From NCBI RefSeq assembly GCF_905171765.1, contig NC_053392.1:374827963-374891962 (forward strand): a DNA stretch of 64,000 nt, written 5' to 3'. Source of the DNA: Bufo bufo. Its lineage: Eukaryota; Chordata; Amphibia; Anura; Bufonidae. Numbering within the stretch: the stretch's first letter is position 1; every line of letters begins with the position of its first letter. Positions 1 to 10,815 of this stretch are shown piece after piece. Both the position numbers and the translations under genes were made by a program. The notes under the pieces were generated by a model. The model searched no databases. It was not told the origin of the DNA and saw only the letters and a list, made by a program, of their open reading frames with translations.

Positions 1-186
1 AAGGTGAAATATATAGACTCAAATGTATGACTGCCATGAAGTATAATGTGTCATGAGAAAAAAAATCTCAGAATGGCTTGGATAAGTAAAAGTGTTCCAA
101 AGTTATTACCACATAAAGTGATACATGTCAGATTTTCCAAAATAAGCCTGGTCACGAAGGTGCAAAATGGCCCGGTCATTAAGGGG
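1..186. mobile_element. Terminal part of a TTAA-target DNA transposon
   Basis: This stretch matches, base for base over long runs, the right end of the element at 40280-42742 (shared phrases on 'ctcagaatggc', 'ccacataaagtga' and a final 'aaggggttaa'). It ends at a TTAA (187-190), the expected target duplication of piggyBac or Kolobok-type elements. The left part lies outside the window. No transposase is present here. The superfamily cannot be settled from the end alone. Confidence 0.7.
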
Positions 187-190
187 TTAA

Positions 191-542
191 ACCTAACACT
201 TCTGTCTAGAAAAGCTACTACAGTTTTCCTACTCCACTCTGCTACTGGAGTGATATTGCAACTTTTTTTGCACGCAGGGCTCCATAGTCACACTGCTGTG
301 ACAGGCCTCAGAGCCTTCAGAGGTCTCCAGGCTGCCATAGCAGCTAAACAGTTCTCTTGATCTCAGTATGGGGGAGCCATTCGGGCCTAAGAATACTCCC
401 AGGTAAAGACCACTCAGATGCCGTAGTCACAATTGACAAGTCACCATGACATCTGAGGGTTTAAATTTCTGTAATTGGCAGTTGGCCAATCACACACAAT
501 GCCTCTGGGTGTCTGCATGTTTAAAGAGCAGTCTTTAAGGGC
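191..542. other. Intergenic stretch, nothing recognised
   Basis: I see no coding signal, terminal repeats or tandem structure. A 104-codon ORF overlapping the start of this region follows transposon-end sequence and has no family resemblance. Confidence 0.4.
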
Positions 543-546
543 TTAA

Positions 547-1299
547 AGGCTATGTACACCTTTGGAGGCAATTTTTTTTATGATTGCATTTAACTTATTT
601 TTTGCTAAAAATCATATTTTGAATTGACCTTTATTATAAATATTGAGCTGTTCAGTCACAAGGGGTTAACTTTTTTTCTAACTGTGTGACTGGTACATTC
701 ACTTTGTGCTGTTCATCTAATAAGCCTTATCTCTAAACTAATAAGGAGGTTATAAACACTTATTTAAGCCATATTCTTATCAGTAAGGTAAGGGTTGAGC
801 TTTAATGAGTGTTTATAATGTGAGAGAGTAGAGACAAGGAGTCTGAACATGACCCAGCTCCCCAAATGATGGAAATGACAAAAAAAATAAAAAAATAAAA
901 TCCACAGGCAGCTAGTAGAGCATGTCAGCACTGTACAAAAAAATGGGTTCCATATTGTTAATAAAGACAAATTGAAAAAAATATTTTTAGCTCAAAATAA
1001 GGGCTCATTCAGACGGCCGTATGCTGTCCGCAAAAATACTGAATGCTATCCGTTTTTTTGCGGATCCGCAAAAAAAATGAAACCTGTCCTATACTTGTCC
1101 GTGAAAATCAGGACATGGCCCCATTGAAGTCTATGGGTCCGCAAAAATACTGAATGCTATCCGTTTTTTTGCAGATCCGTTTTTTTGCGGATCCGCAAAA
1201 AAACGGATAGCATTCAGTATTTTTGCGGACAGCATACGGCCGTCTGAATGAGCCCTATGTATAATGCAATAATATAAAAATATTGCCTCCAAAGGTGTA
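547..1299. repeat. TTAA-bounded MITE, right end displaced
   Basis: It begins after TTAA (543-546). A phrase near 562-580 (acctttggaggcaa) recurs as its reverse complement at 1284-1297 (ttgcctccaaaggt), so these are two ends of one palindromic element. The right end is cut at a TA by the Tc1/mariner-like remnant starting at 1300, and another MITE (1001-1255) lies inside. No coding capacity. Confidence 0.6.
1001..1255. repeat. Palindromic MITE (GGGCTCATTCAGACGG ends)
   Basis: The termini gggctcattcagacggccg and its reverse complement face each other, and the internal phrase 'actgaatgctatccgtt' also occurs on both strands, so the whole element can fold back. It is noncoding and nested in the MITE at 547-1299. 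Related half-elements occur near 34641-34800 and 54162-54470. Target duplication is not resolved beyond a possible TA. Confidence 0.75.
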
Positions 1300-1847
1300 C
1301 AGGGTGGGCCATTTATATGGATACACCTTAATAAAATGGGAATGGTTGGTGATATTAACTTCCTGTTTGTGGCACATTAGAATATGTGAGGGGGGAAACT
1401 TTTCAAGATGGGTGGTGACCATGGAGGCCATTTTGAAGTCGGACATTTTGAATCCAACTTTTGTTTTTTTTAATAGAAAGAGGGTCATGTGACACATCAA
1501 ACTTATTGGGAATTTCACAAGAAAAACAATGGTGTGCTTGGTTTTAACGTAACTTTATTCTTTCATGAGTTATTTACAAGTTTCTGACCACTTATAAAAT
1601 GTGTTCAATGTGCTGCCCATTGTGTTGGATTGTCAATGCAACCCTCTTCTCCCACTCTTCACACACTGATAGCAACACCGCAGGAGAAATGCTAGCACAG
1701 GCTTCCAGTATCCGTAGTTTCAGGTGCTGCACATCTCGTATCATCTGAAGGCAATCGTCTATGCTGTGAAGATACGAGATGTGCAGCATCTGAAACTACG
1801 GATACTGGAAGCCTGTGCTAGCATTTCTCCTGCGGTGTTGCTATCAG
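1300..1847 (-). mobile_element. Tc1/mariner-like remnant with foldback end
   Basis: The left terminus 'cagggtgggccatttat' follows a TA and recurs at 56784, which identifies a family. On the minus strand 1592-1789 encodes the C-terminal tail of a mariner-type transposase (ACASISPAVLL followed by a Q-H-I-E-H-I-L ending). The terminal 77 bp is then present again in inverted orientation (1666-1742 versus 1771-1847), a foldback that destroys the end. The catalytic domain is absent, so it is dead. Confidence 0.7.
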
Positions 1848-1872
1848 CCTTTAACCACCTCAGCCCCTATAG

Positions 1873-2190
1873 CAGTGATGGTGAACCTCTTAGAGACCGA
1901 GTGCCCAAACTGCAACCCAAAACCCACTTATTTATCGTAAAGTGCCAACACGGCAATTTAACCTGAACACCAATATCATATATCTTCCATGTACTTTATC
2001 ATTTAGCTATAATAACCTGCCTACATTCAATGTGCTTCCTGTGCTGTTCATAGCATGTCCTGCACTGATGAATGGCAGGAAAAGTCTACGGCATATTGGT
2101 ACACCATAGACTTTCTCCAGGGTGCGGGTGCCCACAGAGAGGGCTCTGAGTGCCGCCTCTGGCACCCGTGCCATAGGTTCGCCATCACTG
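1873..2190. mobile_element. Non-autonomous hAT element
   Basis: The terminal inverted repeats are cagtgatggtgaacct on the left and its near-complement ending ccatcactg on the right. An exact 8-bp target duplication, CCCTATAG, flanks it at 1865-1872 and 2191-2198. An 8-bp duplication and CAG...CTG ends are the hAT hallmark. There is no transposase in its 318 bp. It sits just inside the left end of the piggyBac element and therefore inserted later. Confidence 0.9.
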
Positions 2191-2619
2191 CCCTATAGCT
2201 TAAACACCCTTAATGACCAGGCCACTTTTTACACTTCTGACCTACACTACTTTCACTGTTTATTGCTCGGTCATGCAACTTACCACCCAAATGAATTTTA
2301 CCTCCTTTTCTTCTCACTAATAGAGCTTTCATTTGGTGGTATTTAATTGCTGCTGACATTTTTACTTTTTTTGTTATTAATCGAAATTTAACGATTTTTT
2401 TGCCAAAAAATTACATTTTTCAATTTCAGTTGTAAAATTTTGCAAAAAAAAACGACATCCATATATACATTTTTCTCTAAATTTATTGTTCTACATGTCT
2501 TTAATAAAAAAAAATGGTTTGGGTAAAAGTTATAGCGTTTACAAACTATGGTACAAAAATGTGAATTTCCGCTTTTTGAAGCAGCTCTGACTTTCTGAGC
2601 ACCTGTCATGTTTCCTGAG

Positions 2620-3026
2620 GTTCTACAATGCCCAGACAGTACAAACACCCCACAAATGACCCCATTTCGGAAAGTAGACACCCTAAGGTATTCGCTGATG
2701 GGCATAGTGAGTTCATAGAATTTTTTATTTTTTGTCACAAGTTAGCGGAAAATGATGATTTATTTATTTATTTATTTTTCTTACAAAGTCTCATATTCCA
2801 CTAACTTGTGACAAAAAATAAAAACTTCCATGAACTCACTATGCCCATCAGCGAATACCTTGGGGTGTCTTCTTTCCAAAATGGGGTCACTTGTGGGGTA
2901 GTTATACTGCCCTGGCATTCTAGGGGCCCAAATGTGTGGTAAGTAGTTTGAAATCAAAATGTGTAAAAAATGGCCGGTGAAATCCGAAAGGTGCTCTTTG
3001 GAATGTGGGCCCCTTTGCCCACCTAG
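2620..3026. repeat. Large hairpin (module Y) in the piggyBac noncoding half
   Basis: Two inverted copies of a module containing 'tgaccccatttcggaaagta' and 'gacaccctaaggtattc' face each other around 2770. The same module recurs at 8855-9080 (+), 9100-9325 (-), 9660-9830 (+) and 9850-9990 (-). The gypsy element inserted at its right edge. Confidence 0.75.
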
Positions 3027-3678
3027 TGTAATGACCGACGACACGCACAGGGAGGAAAACAGGGAAAGCCCTGCCCAAGGGAGAGGGAAAGGTGGTGACC
3101 CCTAACTCACCTTGCGGCTGGCACCTGACTGCCCTGACGTCCCAAGACGGGTTCCTCACCCGTGCGGCGATCGCGTGCCTAAACCCTGGCTTTCCCTAAT
3201 ATGAGCCCTGGATAGTGAACAGGCCGGTGGGATCGCTAGTCCACACCACTATCACTAAGAGGGAAACACCAGGGAGAGGACAGACAAAACATACAAACAC
3301 ATACACCCAGGTGGGCGACCACAATAAACCAAAAAGGTCCAACAGGGATCTGGAGGGTAGCGTACTGGACCAACTACCAGCGAACGCAGCAACACAGCTC
3401 CAGAAGGTCAGAATAGATGTCCAGGCAGGAAGCTCTATCTCTGGCAACCAGAGAAGTGTGAGAGAGAAATATAAGGAGGTCTGGGAGTGCTGGACAAGGA
3501 ACAGCTGAGGAGAAGGAGCTACGGATCCCTGAGTGAGCCAAAAGGGTTTGCTAAGCAAACCCAGAAAGCTACCAAAAGGAAAACAGCCCTATCTTAAATA
3601 GAGCGTGCAGCCAACCGCTGCGACTTCCTGACCCCGGGTATAACGGAGTCAGGCGTGGTCCTCGACACCCTCGTGACA
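3027..3678 (-). repeat. 3' LTR of the gypsy element
   Basis: The plus strand starts TGTAATGACC and ends CGTGACA, so TG...CA holds on either strand. The ORFs that appear inside are identical to those in the other LTR and have no family resemblance. Confidence 0.92.
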
Positions 3679-3863
3679 GTACCCCCCTCTCTACGAGGGG
3701 CCTCCGGACACTCAGCACCAGGTCTCCCAGGATGAGAGGCATGAAAAACCCGAACTAACCTGTCGGCGTTTACCTCAGACGCAGGAACCCACATTCTTTC
3801 CTCGGGACCGTAACCTCTCCAATGCACCAGATATTGAAGAGAGCGGCGGACCCGACGAAACAA
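3594..3863 (-). pseudogene. Integrase C-terminal chromodomain, frameshifted
   Basis: The reading frame carries a chromodomain core (Q-Y-L-V-H-W-R-G-Y followed by W-V-P-A-S-E-V) and ends in a basic tail. In chromoviruses this domain follows the integrase and steers integration towards modified histones. Here it is in a different frame from the integrase ORF; the shift lies close to position 3860, where the integrase frame runs on into unrelated residues until 3775. No ATG begins the piece, so it is a fragment of gag-pol. Confidence 0.85.
3679..3692 (-). other. Polypurine tract of the gypsy element
   Basis: Immediately upstream of the 3' LTR in element orientation the minus strand reads agagaggggggtac, the usual position and composition of the plus-strand primer. 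The primer-binding site next to the 5' LTR (just below 7920) could not be assigned to a tRNA. Confidence 0.6.
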
Positions 3864-5094
3864 TTTTGGATATCTGAAATTCTAGGTTACCATTCACGAC
3901 AACAGGAGGGGGTGGCAGCGGTGATGGTTCTAGAGGTGGAACATATTTTTTGAGTAACGACTTATGAAAAACATTATGAATTTTAAAAGTCTGAGGTAAC
4001 TCCAGGCGAAAAGCCACAGGGTTGATGATGGCTACAATTTTGTAAGGGCCAATAAACCTAGGACCCAGTTTCCAAGAGGGAACCTTCAATTTAATATTAC
4101 TAGTAGACAACCACACATAGTCATTCACTCCTAGGTCCGGACCTGGCGACCGTCTCTTATCAGCCATGCATTTGTATTTACCTCCCATATTTTTCAAGTT
4201 AGCTTGCACCTTCTTCCATACCGATGAAAGAGATGACGAAAACCGTTCCTCTTCGGGAACCCCAGAAGACCCCCCCTCTTTGAAAGTACAGAATTGGGGA
4301 TGAAAACCATATGCACCAAGAAATGGTGACTTGCCAGTGGATTCCTGACGACGATTATTTATGGCAAACTCAGCTAACGGTAAATATGATGACCACAACT
4401 CTTGGTTTTCAGACACAAAACATCTTAGATATGTCTCAAGGTTTTGGTTGGTACGCTCAGTCTGTCCATTCGACTGAGGATGGAAAGCTGAGGAAAAGGA
4501 CAAGTGTACCCCCAAACGAGAACAAAAAGCTTTCCAAAATTTAGAAATAAACTGGGTACCCCGATCCGAAACAACATCGGAGGGGACCCCGTGAAGCTTC
4601 ACGATTTCACTGACGAATACCTGAGCAAGAGTCTTAGCATTAGGTAGTGCGGGTAACGCAATGAAGTGTACCATTTTGCTAAACCTGTCCACTACTACCA
4701 AAATAACTGTTTTACCCGCAGACAAAGGTAAGTCAGTGATAAAATCCATTGACAGATGTGTCCACGGTCTATTGGGAATGACGAGTGGTAATAGAGACCC
4801 TGCAGGACGTGTATGTGAAACTTTTGCGCGCGCACAGGTAGAACAAGAAGACACAAAATCCAATACATCCTGACGCAACCTTGGCCACCAAAAACGACGA
4901 GACAATAGTTCCAAGGTTGCTTTACTACCCGGGTGCCCAGCAAGTGCTGAATTATGATGTTCCTTTAATAATTCGAAACGTAAGTTCAACGGTACAAACA
5001 ATTTCTCTGAGGGGCAAGAGACCGGGGCGTCCCCCTGGGCCTCTAACACCTTCCCCTCCAAAACAGAGTGTACCGCAGAAACAACCACTCCTCT
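3775..5094 (-). pseudogene. Gypsy integrase
   Basis: In the 437-residue open stretch, the N-terminal zinc-binding region has paired His (about 45 and 52) and Cys (82, 85). The catalytic core shows D115 (SMDF), D175 (VSDRGTQF) and E211 (GQTERTNQ), the D,D35E spacing of retroviral-type integrases. It shares the frame of the upstream gag-pol part and is separated from it only by a TAA at 5095-5097. The last residues before 3775 are out of frame relative to the chromodomain. Confidence 0.88.
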
Positions 5095-7848
5095 TTAAAG
5101 AATGGGTACCGGATCACTCACATTACCCCCTCCAGGGAAACAACGAGATAGTGCATCAGCCTTGGTGTTCTTTGCCCCAGGATGATAGGTAATCACAAAG
5201 TTAAACCTGGTAAAAAATAGCGACCACCTAGCCTGTCTAGGGGTGAGACGCTTAGCTGATTCGAGGTACAGAAGATTTTTGTGGTCCGTAATTACAGTGA
5301 CGGGGTGGACTGCCCCCTCTAAGAAATGACGCCACTCCTCAAACGCAAGTTTAATAGCTAATAGTTCCCTATTGCCAATATCGTAGTTCTTTTCTGCTGC
5401 AGATAGTTTTTTAGAAAAGAAAGCACAAGGACGCCATTTGCCAGGAGACGGACCCTGAGACAGCACCGCCCCCACTCCCACCTCTGACGCATCGACTTCA
5501 ACAATAAAAGGCTGAGAGACATCAGGTTGGACCAGTACAGGTGCTGAGGTAAACCTCTCTTTTAGAGAGGAAAAAGCAACTTTAGCGGCGTCAGACCATT
5601 TAGAAAAATCAGTCCCCTTCCTAGTCATGTCAGTAAGCGGTTTTACAATAAGTGAATAATTTTTAATGAATTTCCTATAGAAATACGCGAAGCCCAAGAA
5701 CCGTTGTAGTGCTTTGAGGTTCTCAGGAAGATCCCAATCTAAAATTGCCTGGACCTTCCTAGGATCCATACGGAAACCTGACGCAGATAAAAAATAACCC
5801 AGGAATTGTATCTCCTGAACGGCGAAGACACATTTTTCAATTTTAGAATATAATTCATTCGTCCGTAGGACCTGCAGTACTTGTCTGACATGCACCTCAT
5901 GTGTTTTCAGATCGGACGAATAAATTAAAATATCATCTAGGTATATTACCACAAACCTGCCGATTAGATGACTAAAAATGTAATTAACGAAATGTTGAAA
6001 GACGGCAGGAGCATTGGTCAGACCGAAAGGCATAACTAGATTTTCATAATGCCCCTCAGGGGTGTTAAACGCTGTCTTCCACTCATCCCCCTCCTTAATA
6101 CGAATCAGATTGTAGGCACCCCTAAGATCAAGTTTGGAGAACCACCTAGCACCCGCAATCTGATTAAACAGGTCAGGAATGAGAGGAAGAGGGTATGGGT
6201 CTCGGATGGTTATCTGATTTAATTCGCGAAAATCTAAGCAAGGACGCAGGCCCCCATCTTTCTTTTTAACGAAGAAAAACCCTGCAGCCACGGGTGAAGA
6301 AGAGGGTCTGATGTGTCCCTTAGCCAAGCTCTCGGAGATATAATCTTTCATGGCTTGTCTCTCTGGACCCGAAAGATTATATAACCTGGTCTTGGGTAAT
6401 TTTGCGCTGGGAATAAGGTTAACCGGGCAATCATAAGGACGATGAGGTGGTAACTTCTGACAACCCTTTTCAGAAAAAACATCCTCAAAGTCCGAAATAA
6501 ATGTAGGTAGGGTAGTTATGGAGGCGACTAAGCAATTGCTATTTAAGCAATTTTCTCTGCACTGCTCACTCCACTCCAATATCTCCCTGGCCTGCCAATC
6601 CACCACTGGATTGTGCGCTACCAACCAGGGAAGACCCAGCACTACCGGAGTGGGAAGCCCCTCCAGAACATAACCTGAAAGCATCTCGTTATGGTGGTCC
6701 CCTACCCGAAGGTGTAAATTATGAACCATGTGCGTGAGGTTTCTCTGAGACAGGGGAGCAGAATCAATAGCGAATATGGGAATGGGTCTCTGTAAAGTAC
6801 AGAGAGACAAACCCAAAGTGCGGGCAAAATGGGCATCTATCAAATTTACCCCTGCTCCACTGTCTAGAAAGAAAGAAATAGTCTCCGTCTTATCACCAAA
6901 AATAATAACCGCTGGCAACACAAATTGCGATGTACGTATGGAGGAAACGTATACCCCCCGGCTGACATCCTCCACACAGCCTGGGGTTAGTAGTTTTTCC
7001 GACGGTCTTTTGTTTCTGAGGAAAGAAGGACAGACATTAATGAAATGACCCCTCTCCCCACAAAAAAAACAAACCCCACGCCTACGGCGAGCCTCAGGAG
7101 GACGGACCTGACGAGTAGTTCCTCCTAGCTGCATAGGCTCGTCTAAGTCTGTACAGACTAACTGCTGCTTGGGAGGGGTTACCAATTGCTCCGGTTTTTT
7201 CAACCTGACCCTAAGGCGTCTATCTATTCGGATAGAAAGGGACATAACCGCATCAAGGGAAAAGGGGGTCTCATATAATGCAAGCGCATCCTTAACCCTT
7301 TCGGATAACCCAGAGCAGAACTGACTCCTGAGAGCCGGGTCGTTCCATTGGGTATCCGTAGCCCACCTACGGAATTCAGAGCAATACTCCTCTACCGGCC
7401 GCTCTCCTTGTAAGAGTCTCCGTAATCTTGATTCAGCCAGGGCGACTCGGTCAGGGTCATCATATATGAGACCCAAGGCCCCAAAAAACTCATCCACTGA
7501 CCGAAGAGCCTGGGAATCAGTAGGTAAAGAGAACGCCCAGGACTGCGGATCCCCCTGCAGCAGGGAAATAACAACCCCCACCCGCTGATCTTCATTACCA
7601 GAGGAGTAAGGGCGCAGTTTAAAATATAACTTACAGGCCTCACGGAATGTCAAAAACTTGTCCCTTCCCCCAGAAAATCTGTCAGGGAGAGGGACCTTGG
7701 GTTCCGCAACAACCTGGTTACCAGTAGCAACCGCTGGGCTTGCAGTCAGTTGTAATTGCTGCTGTTGCTGGAGGACCGACGCCTTCAATCCTACCACCTA
7801 TAAAGACAGGCCATGAAATTGTTTGGACAGAGCAGCAATTTGATCCAT
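5095..7848 (-). pseudogene. Gypsy gag-protease-RT-RNase H
   Basis: The likely start is ATG at 7848-7846. The frame is closed by TAG at 7800-7798 after 16 codons, then open for 900 codons to TAA at 5097-5095. Numbering from after the TAG: capsid-like gag to about 240, a CX2CX4HX4C zinc knuckle at 243-256, protease DSGAG at about 312, RT with YLDD at 619-622, and RNase H with D769, E811, D838 and the final D881. All catalytic residues are present, so damage is limited to stops and the downstream frameshift. It encodes particle protein and the enzymes that copy the element RNA. Confidence 0.9.
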
Positions 7849-7919
7849 ACTGGATTCTAAGTAGGTAAAAAAATTTTTTTGTTTTTTTTTTACCTACACA
7901 AAATAATGGCCAGAGATAA

Positions 7920-8571
7920 TGTAATGACCGACGACACGCACAGGGAGGAAAACAGGGAAAGCCCTGCCCAAGGGAGAGGGAAAGGTGGTAACCCCTAACT
8001 CACCTTGCGGCTGGCACCTGACTGCCCTGACGTCCCAAGACGGGTTCCTCACCCGTGCGGCGATCGCGTGCCTAAACCCTGGCTTTCCCTAATATGAGCC
8101 CTGGATAGTGAACAGGCCGGTGGGATCGCTAGTCCACACCACTATCACTAAGAGGGAAACACCAGGGAGAGGACAGACAAAACATACAAACACATACACC
8201 CAGGTGGGCGACCACAATAAACCAAAAAGGTCCAACAGGGATCTGGAGGGTAGCGTACTGGACCAACTACCAGCGAACGCAGCAACACAGCTCCAGAAGG
8301 TCAGAATAGATGTCCAGGCAGGAAGCTCTATCTCTGGCAACCAGAGAAGTGTGAGAGAGAAATATAAGGAGGTCTGGGAGTGCTGGACAAGGAACAGCTG
8401 AGGAGAAGGAGCTACGGATCCCTGAGTGAGCCAAAAGGGTTTGCTAAGCAAACCCAGAAAGCTACCAAAAGGAAAACAGCCCTATCTTAAATAGAGCGTG
8501 CAGCCAACCGCTGCGACTTCCTGACCCCGGGTATAACGGAGTCATGCGTGGTCCTCGACACCCTCGTGACA
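7920..8571 (-). repeat. 5' LTR of the gypsy element
   Basis: It is the same length (652 bp) as the 3' LTR and almost identical to it. In element orientation it carries the promoter and start of the transcript. I could not single out a convincing TATA box. Confidence 0.92.
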
Positions 8572-9990
8572 CCTAGGCTGCAAAAAAGTGTCACACATCT
8601 GGTATCTCCGTACTCAGTAGAAGTTGAGCAATGTGTTTTGGGGTGTCATTTTACATATACCCATGCTGGGTGAGATAAATATCTTGGTCAAATGCCAACT
8701 TTGTATAAAAAAATGGGAAAAGTTGTCTTTTGCCAAGATATTTCTCTCACCCAGCATGGGTATATGTAAAATGACACCCCAAAACACATTGCCCAACTTC
8801 TCCTGAGTATGGAGATACCAGATGTGTGACACTTTTTTGCAGCCTAGGTGGGCAAAGGGGCCCACATTCCAAAGAGCACCTTTCGGATTTCACCGGTCAT
8901 TTTTTACACATTTTGATTTCAAACTTCTTACCACACATTTGGGCCCCTAGAATGCCAGGGCAGTATAACTACCCCACAAGTGACCCCATTTTGGAAAGAA
9001 GACACCCCAAGGTATTCCGTGAGGGGCATGGCGAGTTCCTAGAATTTTTTATTTTTTGTCACAATTTAGCGGAAAATGATGATTTTTTTTTTTTCTTACA
9101 AAGTCTCATATTCCACTAACTTGTGACAAAAAATAAAAACTTCCATGAACTCATTATGCACATCAGCGAATACCTTGGGGTGTCTTCTTTCCAAAATGGG
9201 GTCACTTGTGGGGTAGTTATACTGCCCTGGCATTCTAGGGGCCCAAATGTGTGGTAAGTAGTTTGAAATCAAAATGTGTAAAAAATGGCCGGTGAAATCC
9301 GAAAGGTGCTCTTTGGAATGTGGCCCCCTTTGCCCACCTAGGCTGCAAAAAAGTGTCACACATGTGGTATCTCCGTACTCAGGAGAAGTTGGGCAATGTG
9401 TTTTGGGGTGTCATTTTACATATACCCATGCTGGGTGAGAGAAATATCTCGGCAAAAGACAACTTTTCCCATTTTTTTTATACAAAGTTGGCATTTGACC
9501 AAGATATTTCTCTCACCCAGCATGGGTATATGTAAAATGACACCCCAAAACACATTCCCCAACTTCTCCTGAGTACGGCGATACCACATGTGTGACACTT
9601 TTTTGCAGCCTAGATGCGCAAAGGTGCCCAAATTCCTTTTAGGAGGGCATTTTTAGACATTTGGATCCCAGACTTCTTCTCACGCTTTAGGGTCCCTAAA
9701 AAGCCAGGGCAGTATAAATACCCCACATGTGACCCCATTTTGGAAAGAAGACACCCCAAGGTATTCAATGAGGGGCATGGCGAGTTCATAGAAAAAAAAA
9801 ATTTTTGGCACAAGTTAGCGGAAATTGATTTTTTGTTTTTTTTTCTCACAAAAGTCTCTCTTTGCGCTAACTTGAGACAAAAATTTCAATCTTTCATGGA
9901 CTCAATATGCCCCTCAGCGAATACCTTGGGGTGTCTTCTTTCCAAAATGGTGTTATTTGTGGGGTGTTTGTACTGCCCTGGCATTTGAGC
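8572..9990. repeat. Alternating hairpin array of the piggyBac noncoding half
   Basis: Four consecutive foldbacks: module X 8575-8690 against 8735-8853; module Y 8855-9080 against 9100-9325; X again 9335-9450 against 9475-9612; Y' 9660-9830 against 9850-9990. X carries 'tacccatgctgggtgaga'; Y carries 'gaagacaccccaaggtattc'. The many ORFs here on both strands are translations of the repeated modules and are not genes. Confidence 0.8.
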
Positions 9991-10815
9991 GTCTCCGCAA
10001 TCATTACATGTATGGCCAGCATTAGGAGGTTCTGCTATTCTCCTTATATTGAGCATACGGGTAATGAGATTATTTTTTTCCGTTCAGCCTCTGGGCTTAA
10101 AGAAAAAAATGAACGGCACAGATTTCTTCATTCGCATCGATCAATGTGGATGAAAAAATATCTGCCAAAAAAAGAAAAAGGAGGGGAAAGGCGTCTGCCA
10201 GGACATAGGAGCTCCGCCCAACATCCATACCCACTTAGCTCGTATGCCCTGGCAAACCAGATTTATCCATTCACATCAATCGATGTGGATGAATAAATCA
10301 TTCCCGGGATTTTTTTTATTTTTTATATATATATATATATATATACAAAGTGTTTGCCAAAGCATATGAACACCACCACCTCCTCAGCTCATATGCCTCG
10401 GCAAACGTATCTTTTACTGCAGAGGAGAAATCTCGTCTTGCAGCGCCTCATACACCGACTTGCTGCAGCTAGTCAATCAGTTGGTCCACCTGGAAGGTAA
10501 AAAAAAAAAGAAAAAACCAGGCCGCAACGCAATAAATTTTATTAACTTTATAATAACTTTTGAACAGAACATATAAACTTTTTTTTTACTTTTTGAACTG
10601 AACTTAACTTTTTTGCTTACTGGTGTTTTTTTTTTTTTTTTACTTTTATAGGACAAACCACTCCTTCCCCATGGGACAATGTGCAAAGCGCAAATCGCCC
10701 AAAGATGTGGCGAAGTACATTATGCACTTTATCCCAGGTGAAAGGAGAGGTTTGCAGTAGCTGTGAGTGTAAGGGCCCTAATAGCCCTGTGTGCCTGTCC
10801 TGTGAGATGCAATCC
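9991..10815. other. piggyBac sequence downstream of the transposase, with TA microsatellite
   Basis: It contains a (TA)n run at 10322-10345, several A/T homopolymers and short inverted repeats (for example agctcatatgc/gcatatgagc-like pairs near 10360-10400). No coding signal. It lies 3' of the transposase in element orientation and probably holds its 3' UTR. Confidence 0.5.

Larger units (their letters stand above)
3027..8571 (-). mobile_element. Ty3/gypsy chromovirus-type LTR retrotransposon
   Basis: Two 652-bp LTRs (3027-3678 and 7920-8571) bracket a minus-strand gag-protease-RT-RNase H-integrase-chromodomain coding region. The insertion is flanked by a 5-bp duplication, CCTAG (3022-3026, 8572-8576). 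The uninterrupted target is visible at another copy of the host repeat near 9328. By eye the LTRs differ at only two positions (near 3096 versus 7989, and near 3654 versus 8545), so the insertion is recent. Two nonsense codons and a frameshift nevertheless break the reading frame. Confidence 0.93.

Noticed and set aside
3215..3558. ORFs of 97 and 120 codons inside the gypsy LTRs
   Set aside because: They appear in both LTRs, on both strands, with no family resemblance; LTRs of this size are noncoding.
4311..5192. Plus-strand ORFs opposite the integrase
   Set aside because: Antisense shadows of the gag-pol frame.
8614..9988. Numerous 60-130 codon ORFs in the piggyBac noncoding half
   Set aside because: They are translations of inverted modules X and Y in several frames and show no domain.
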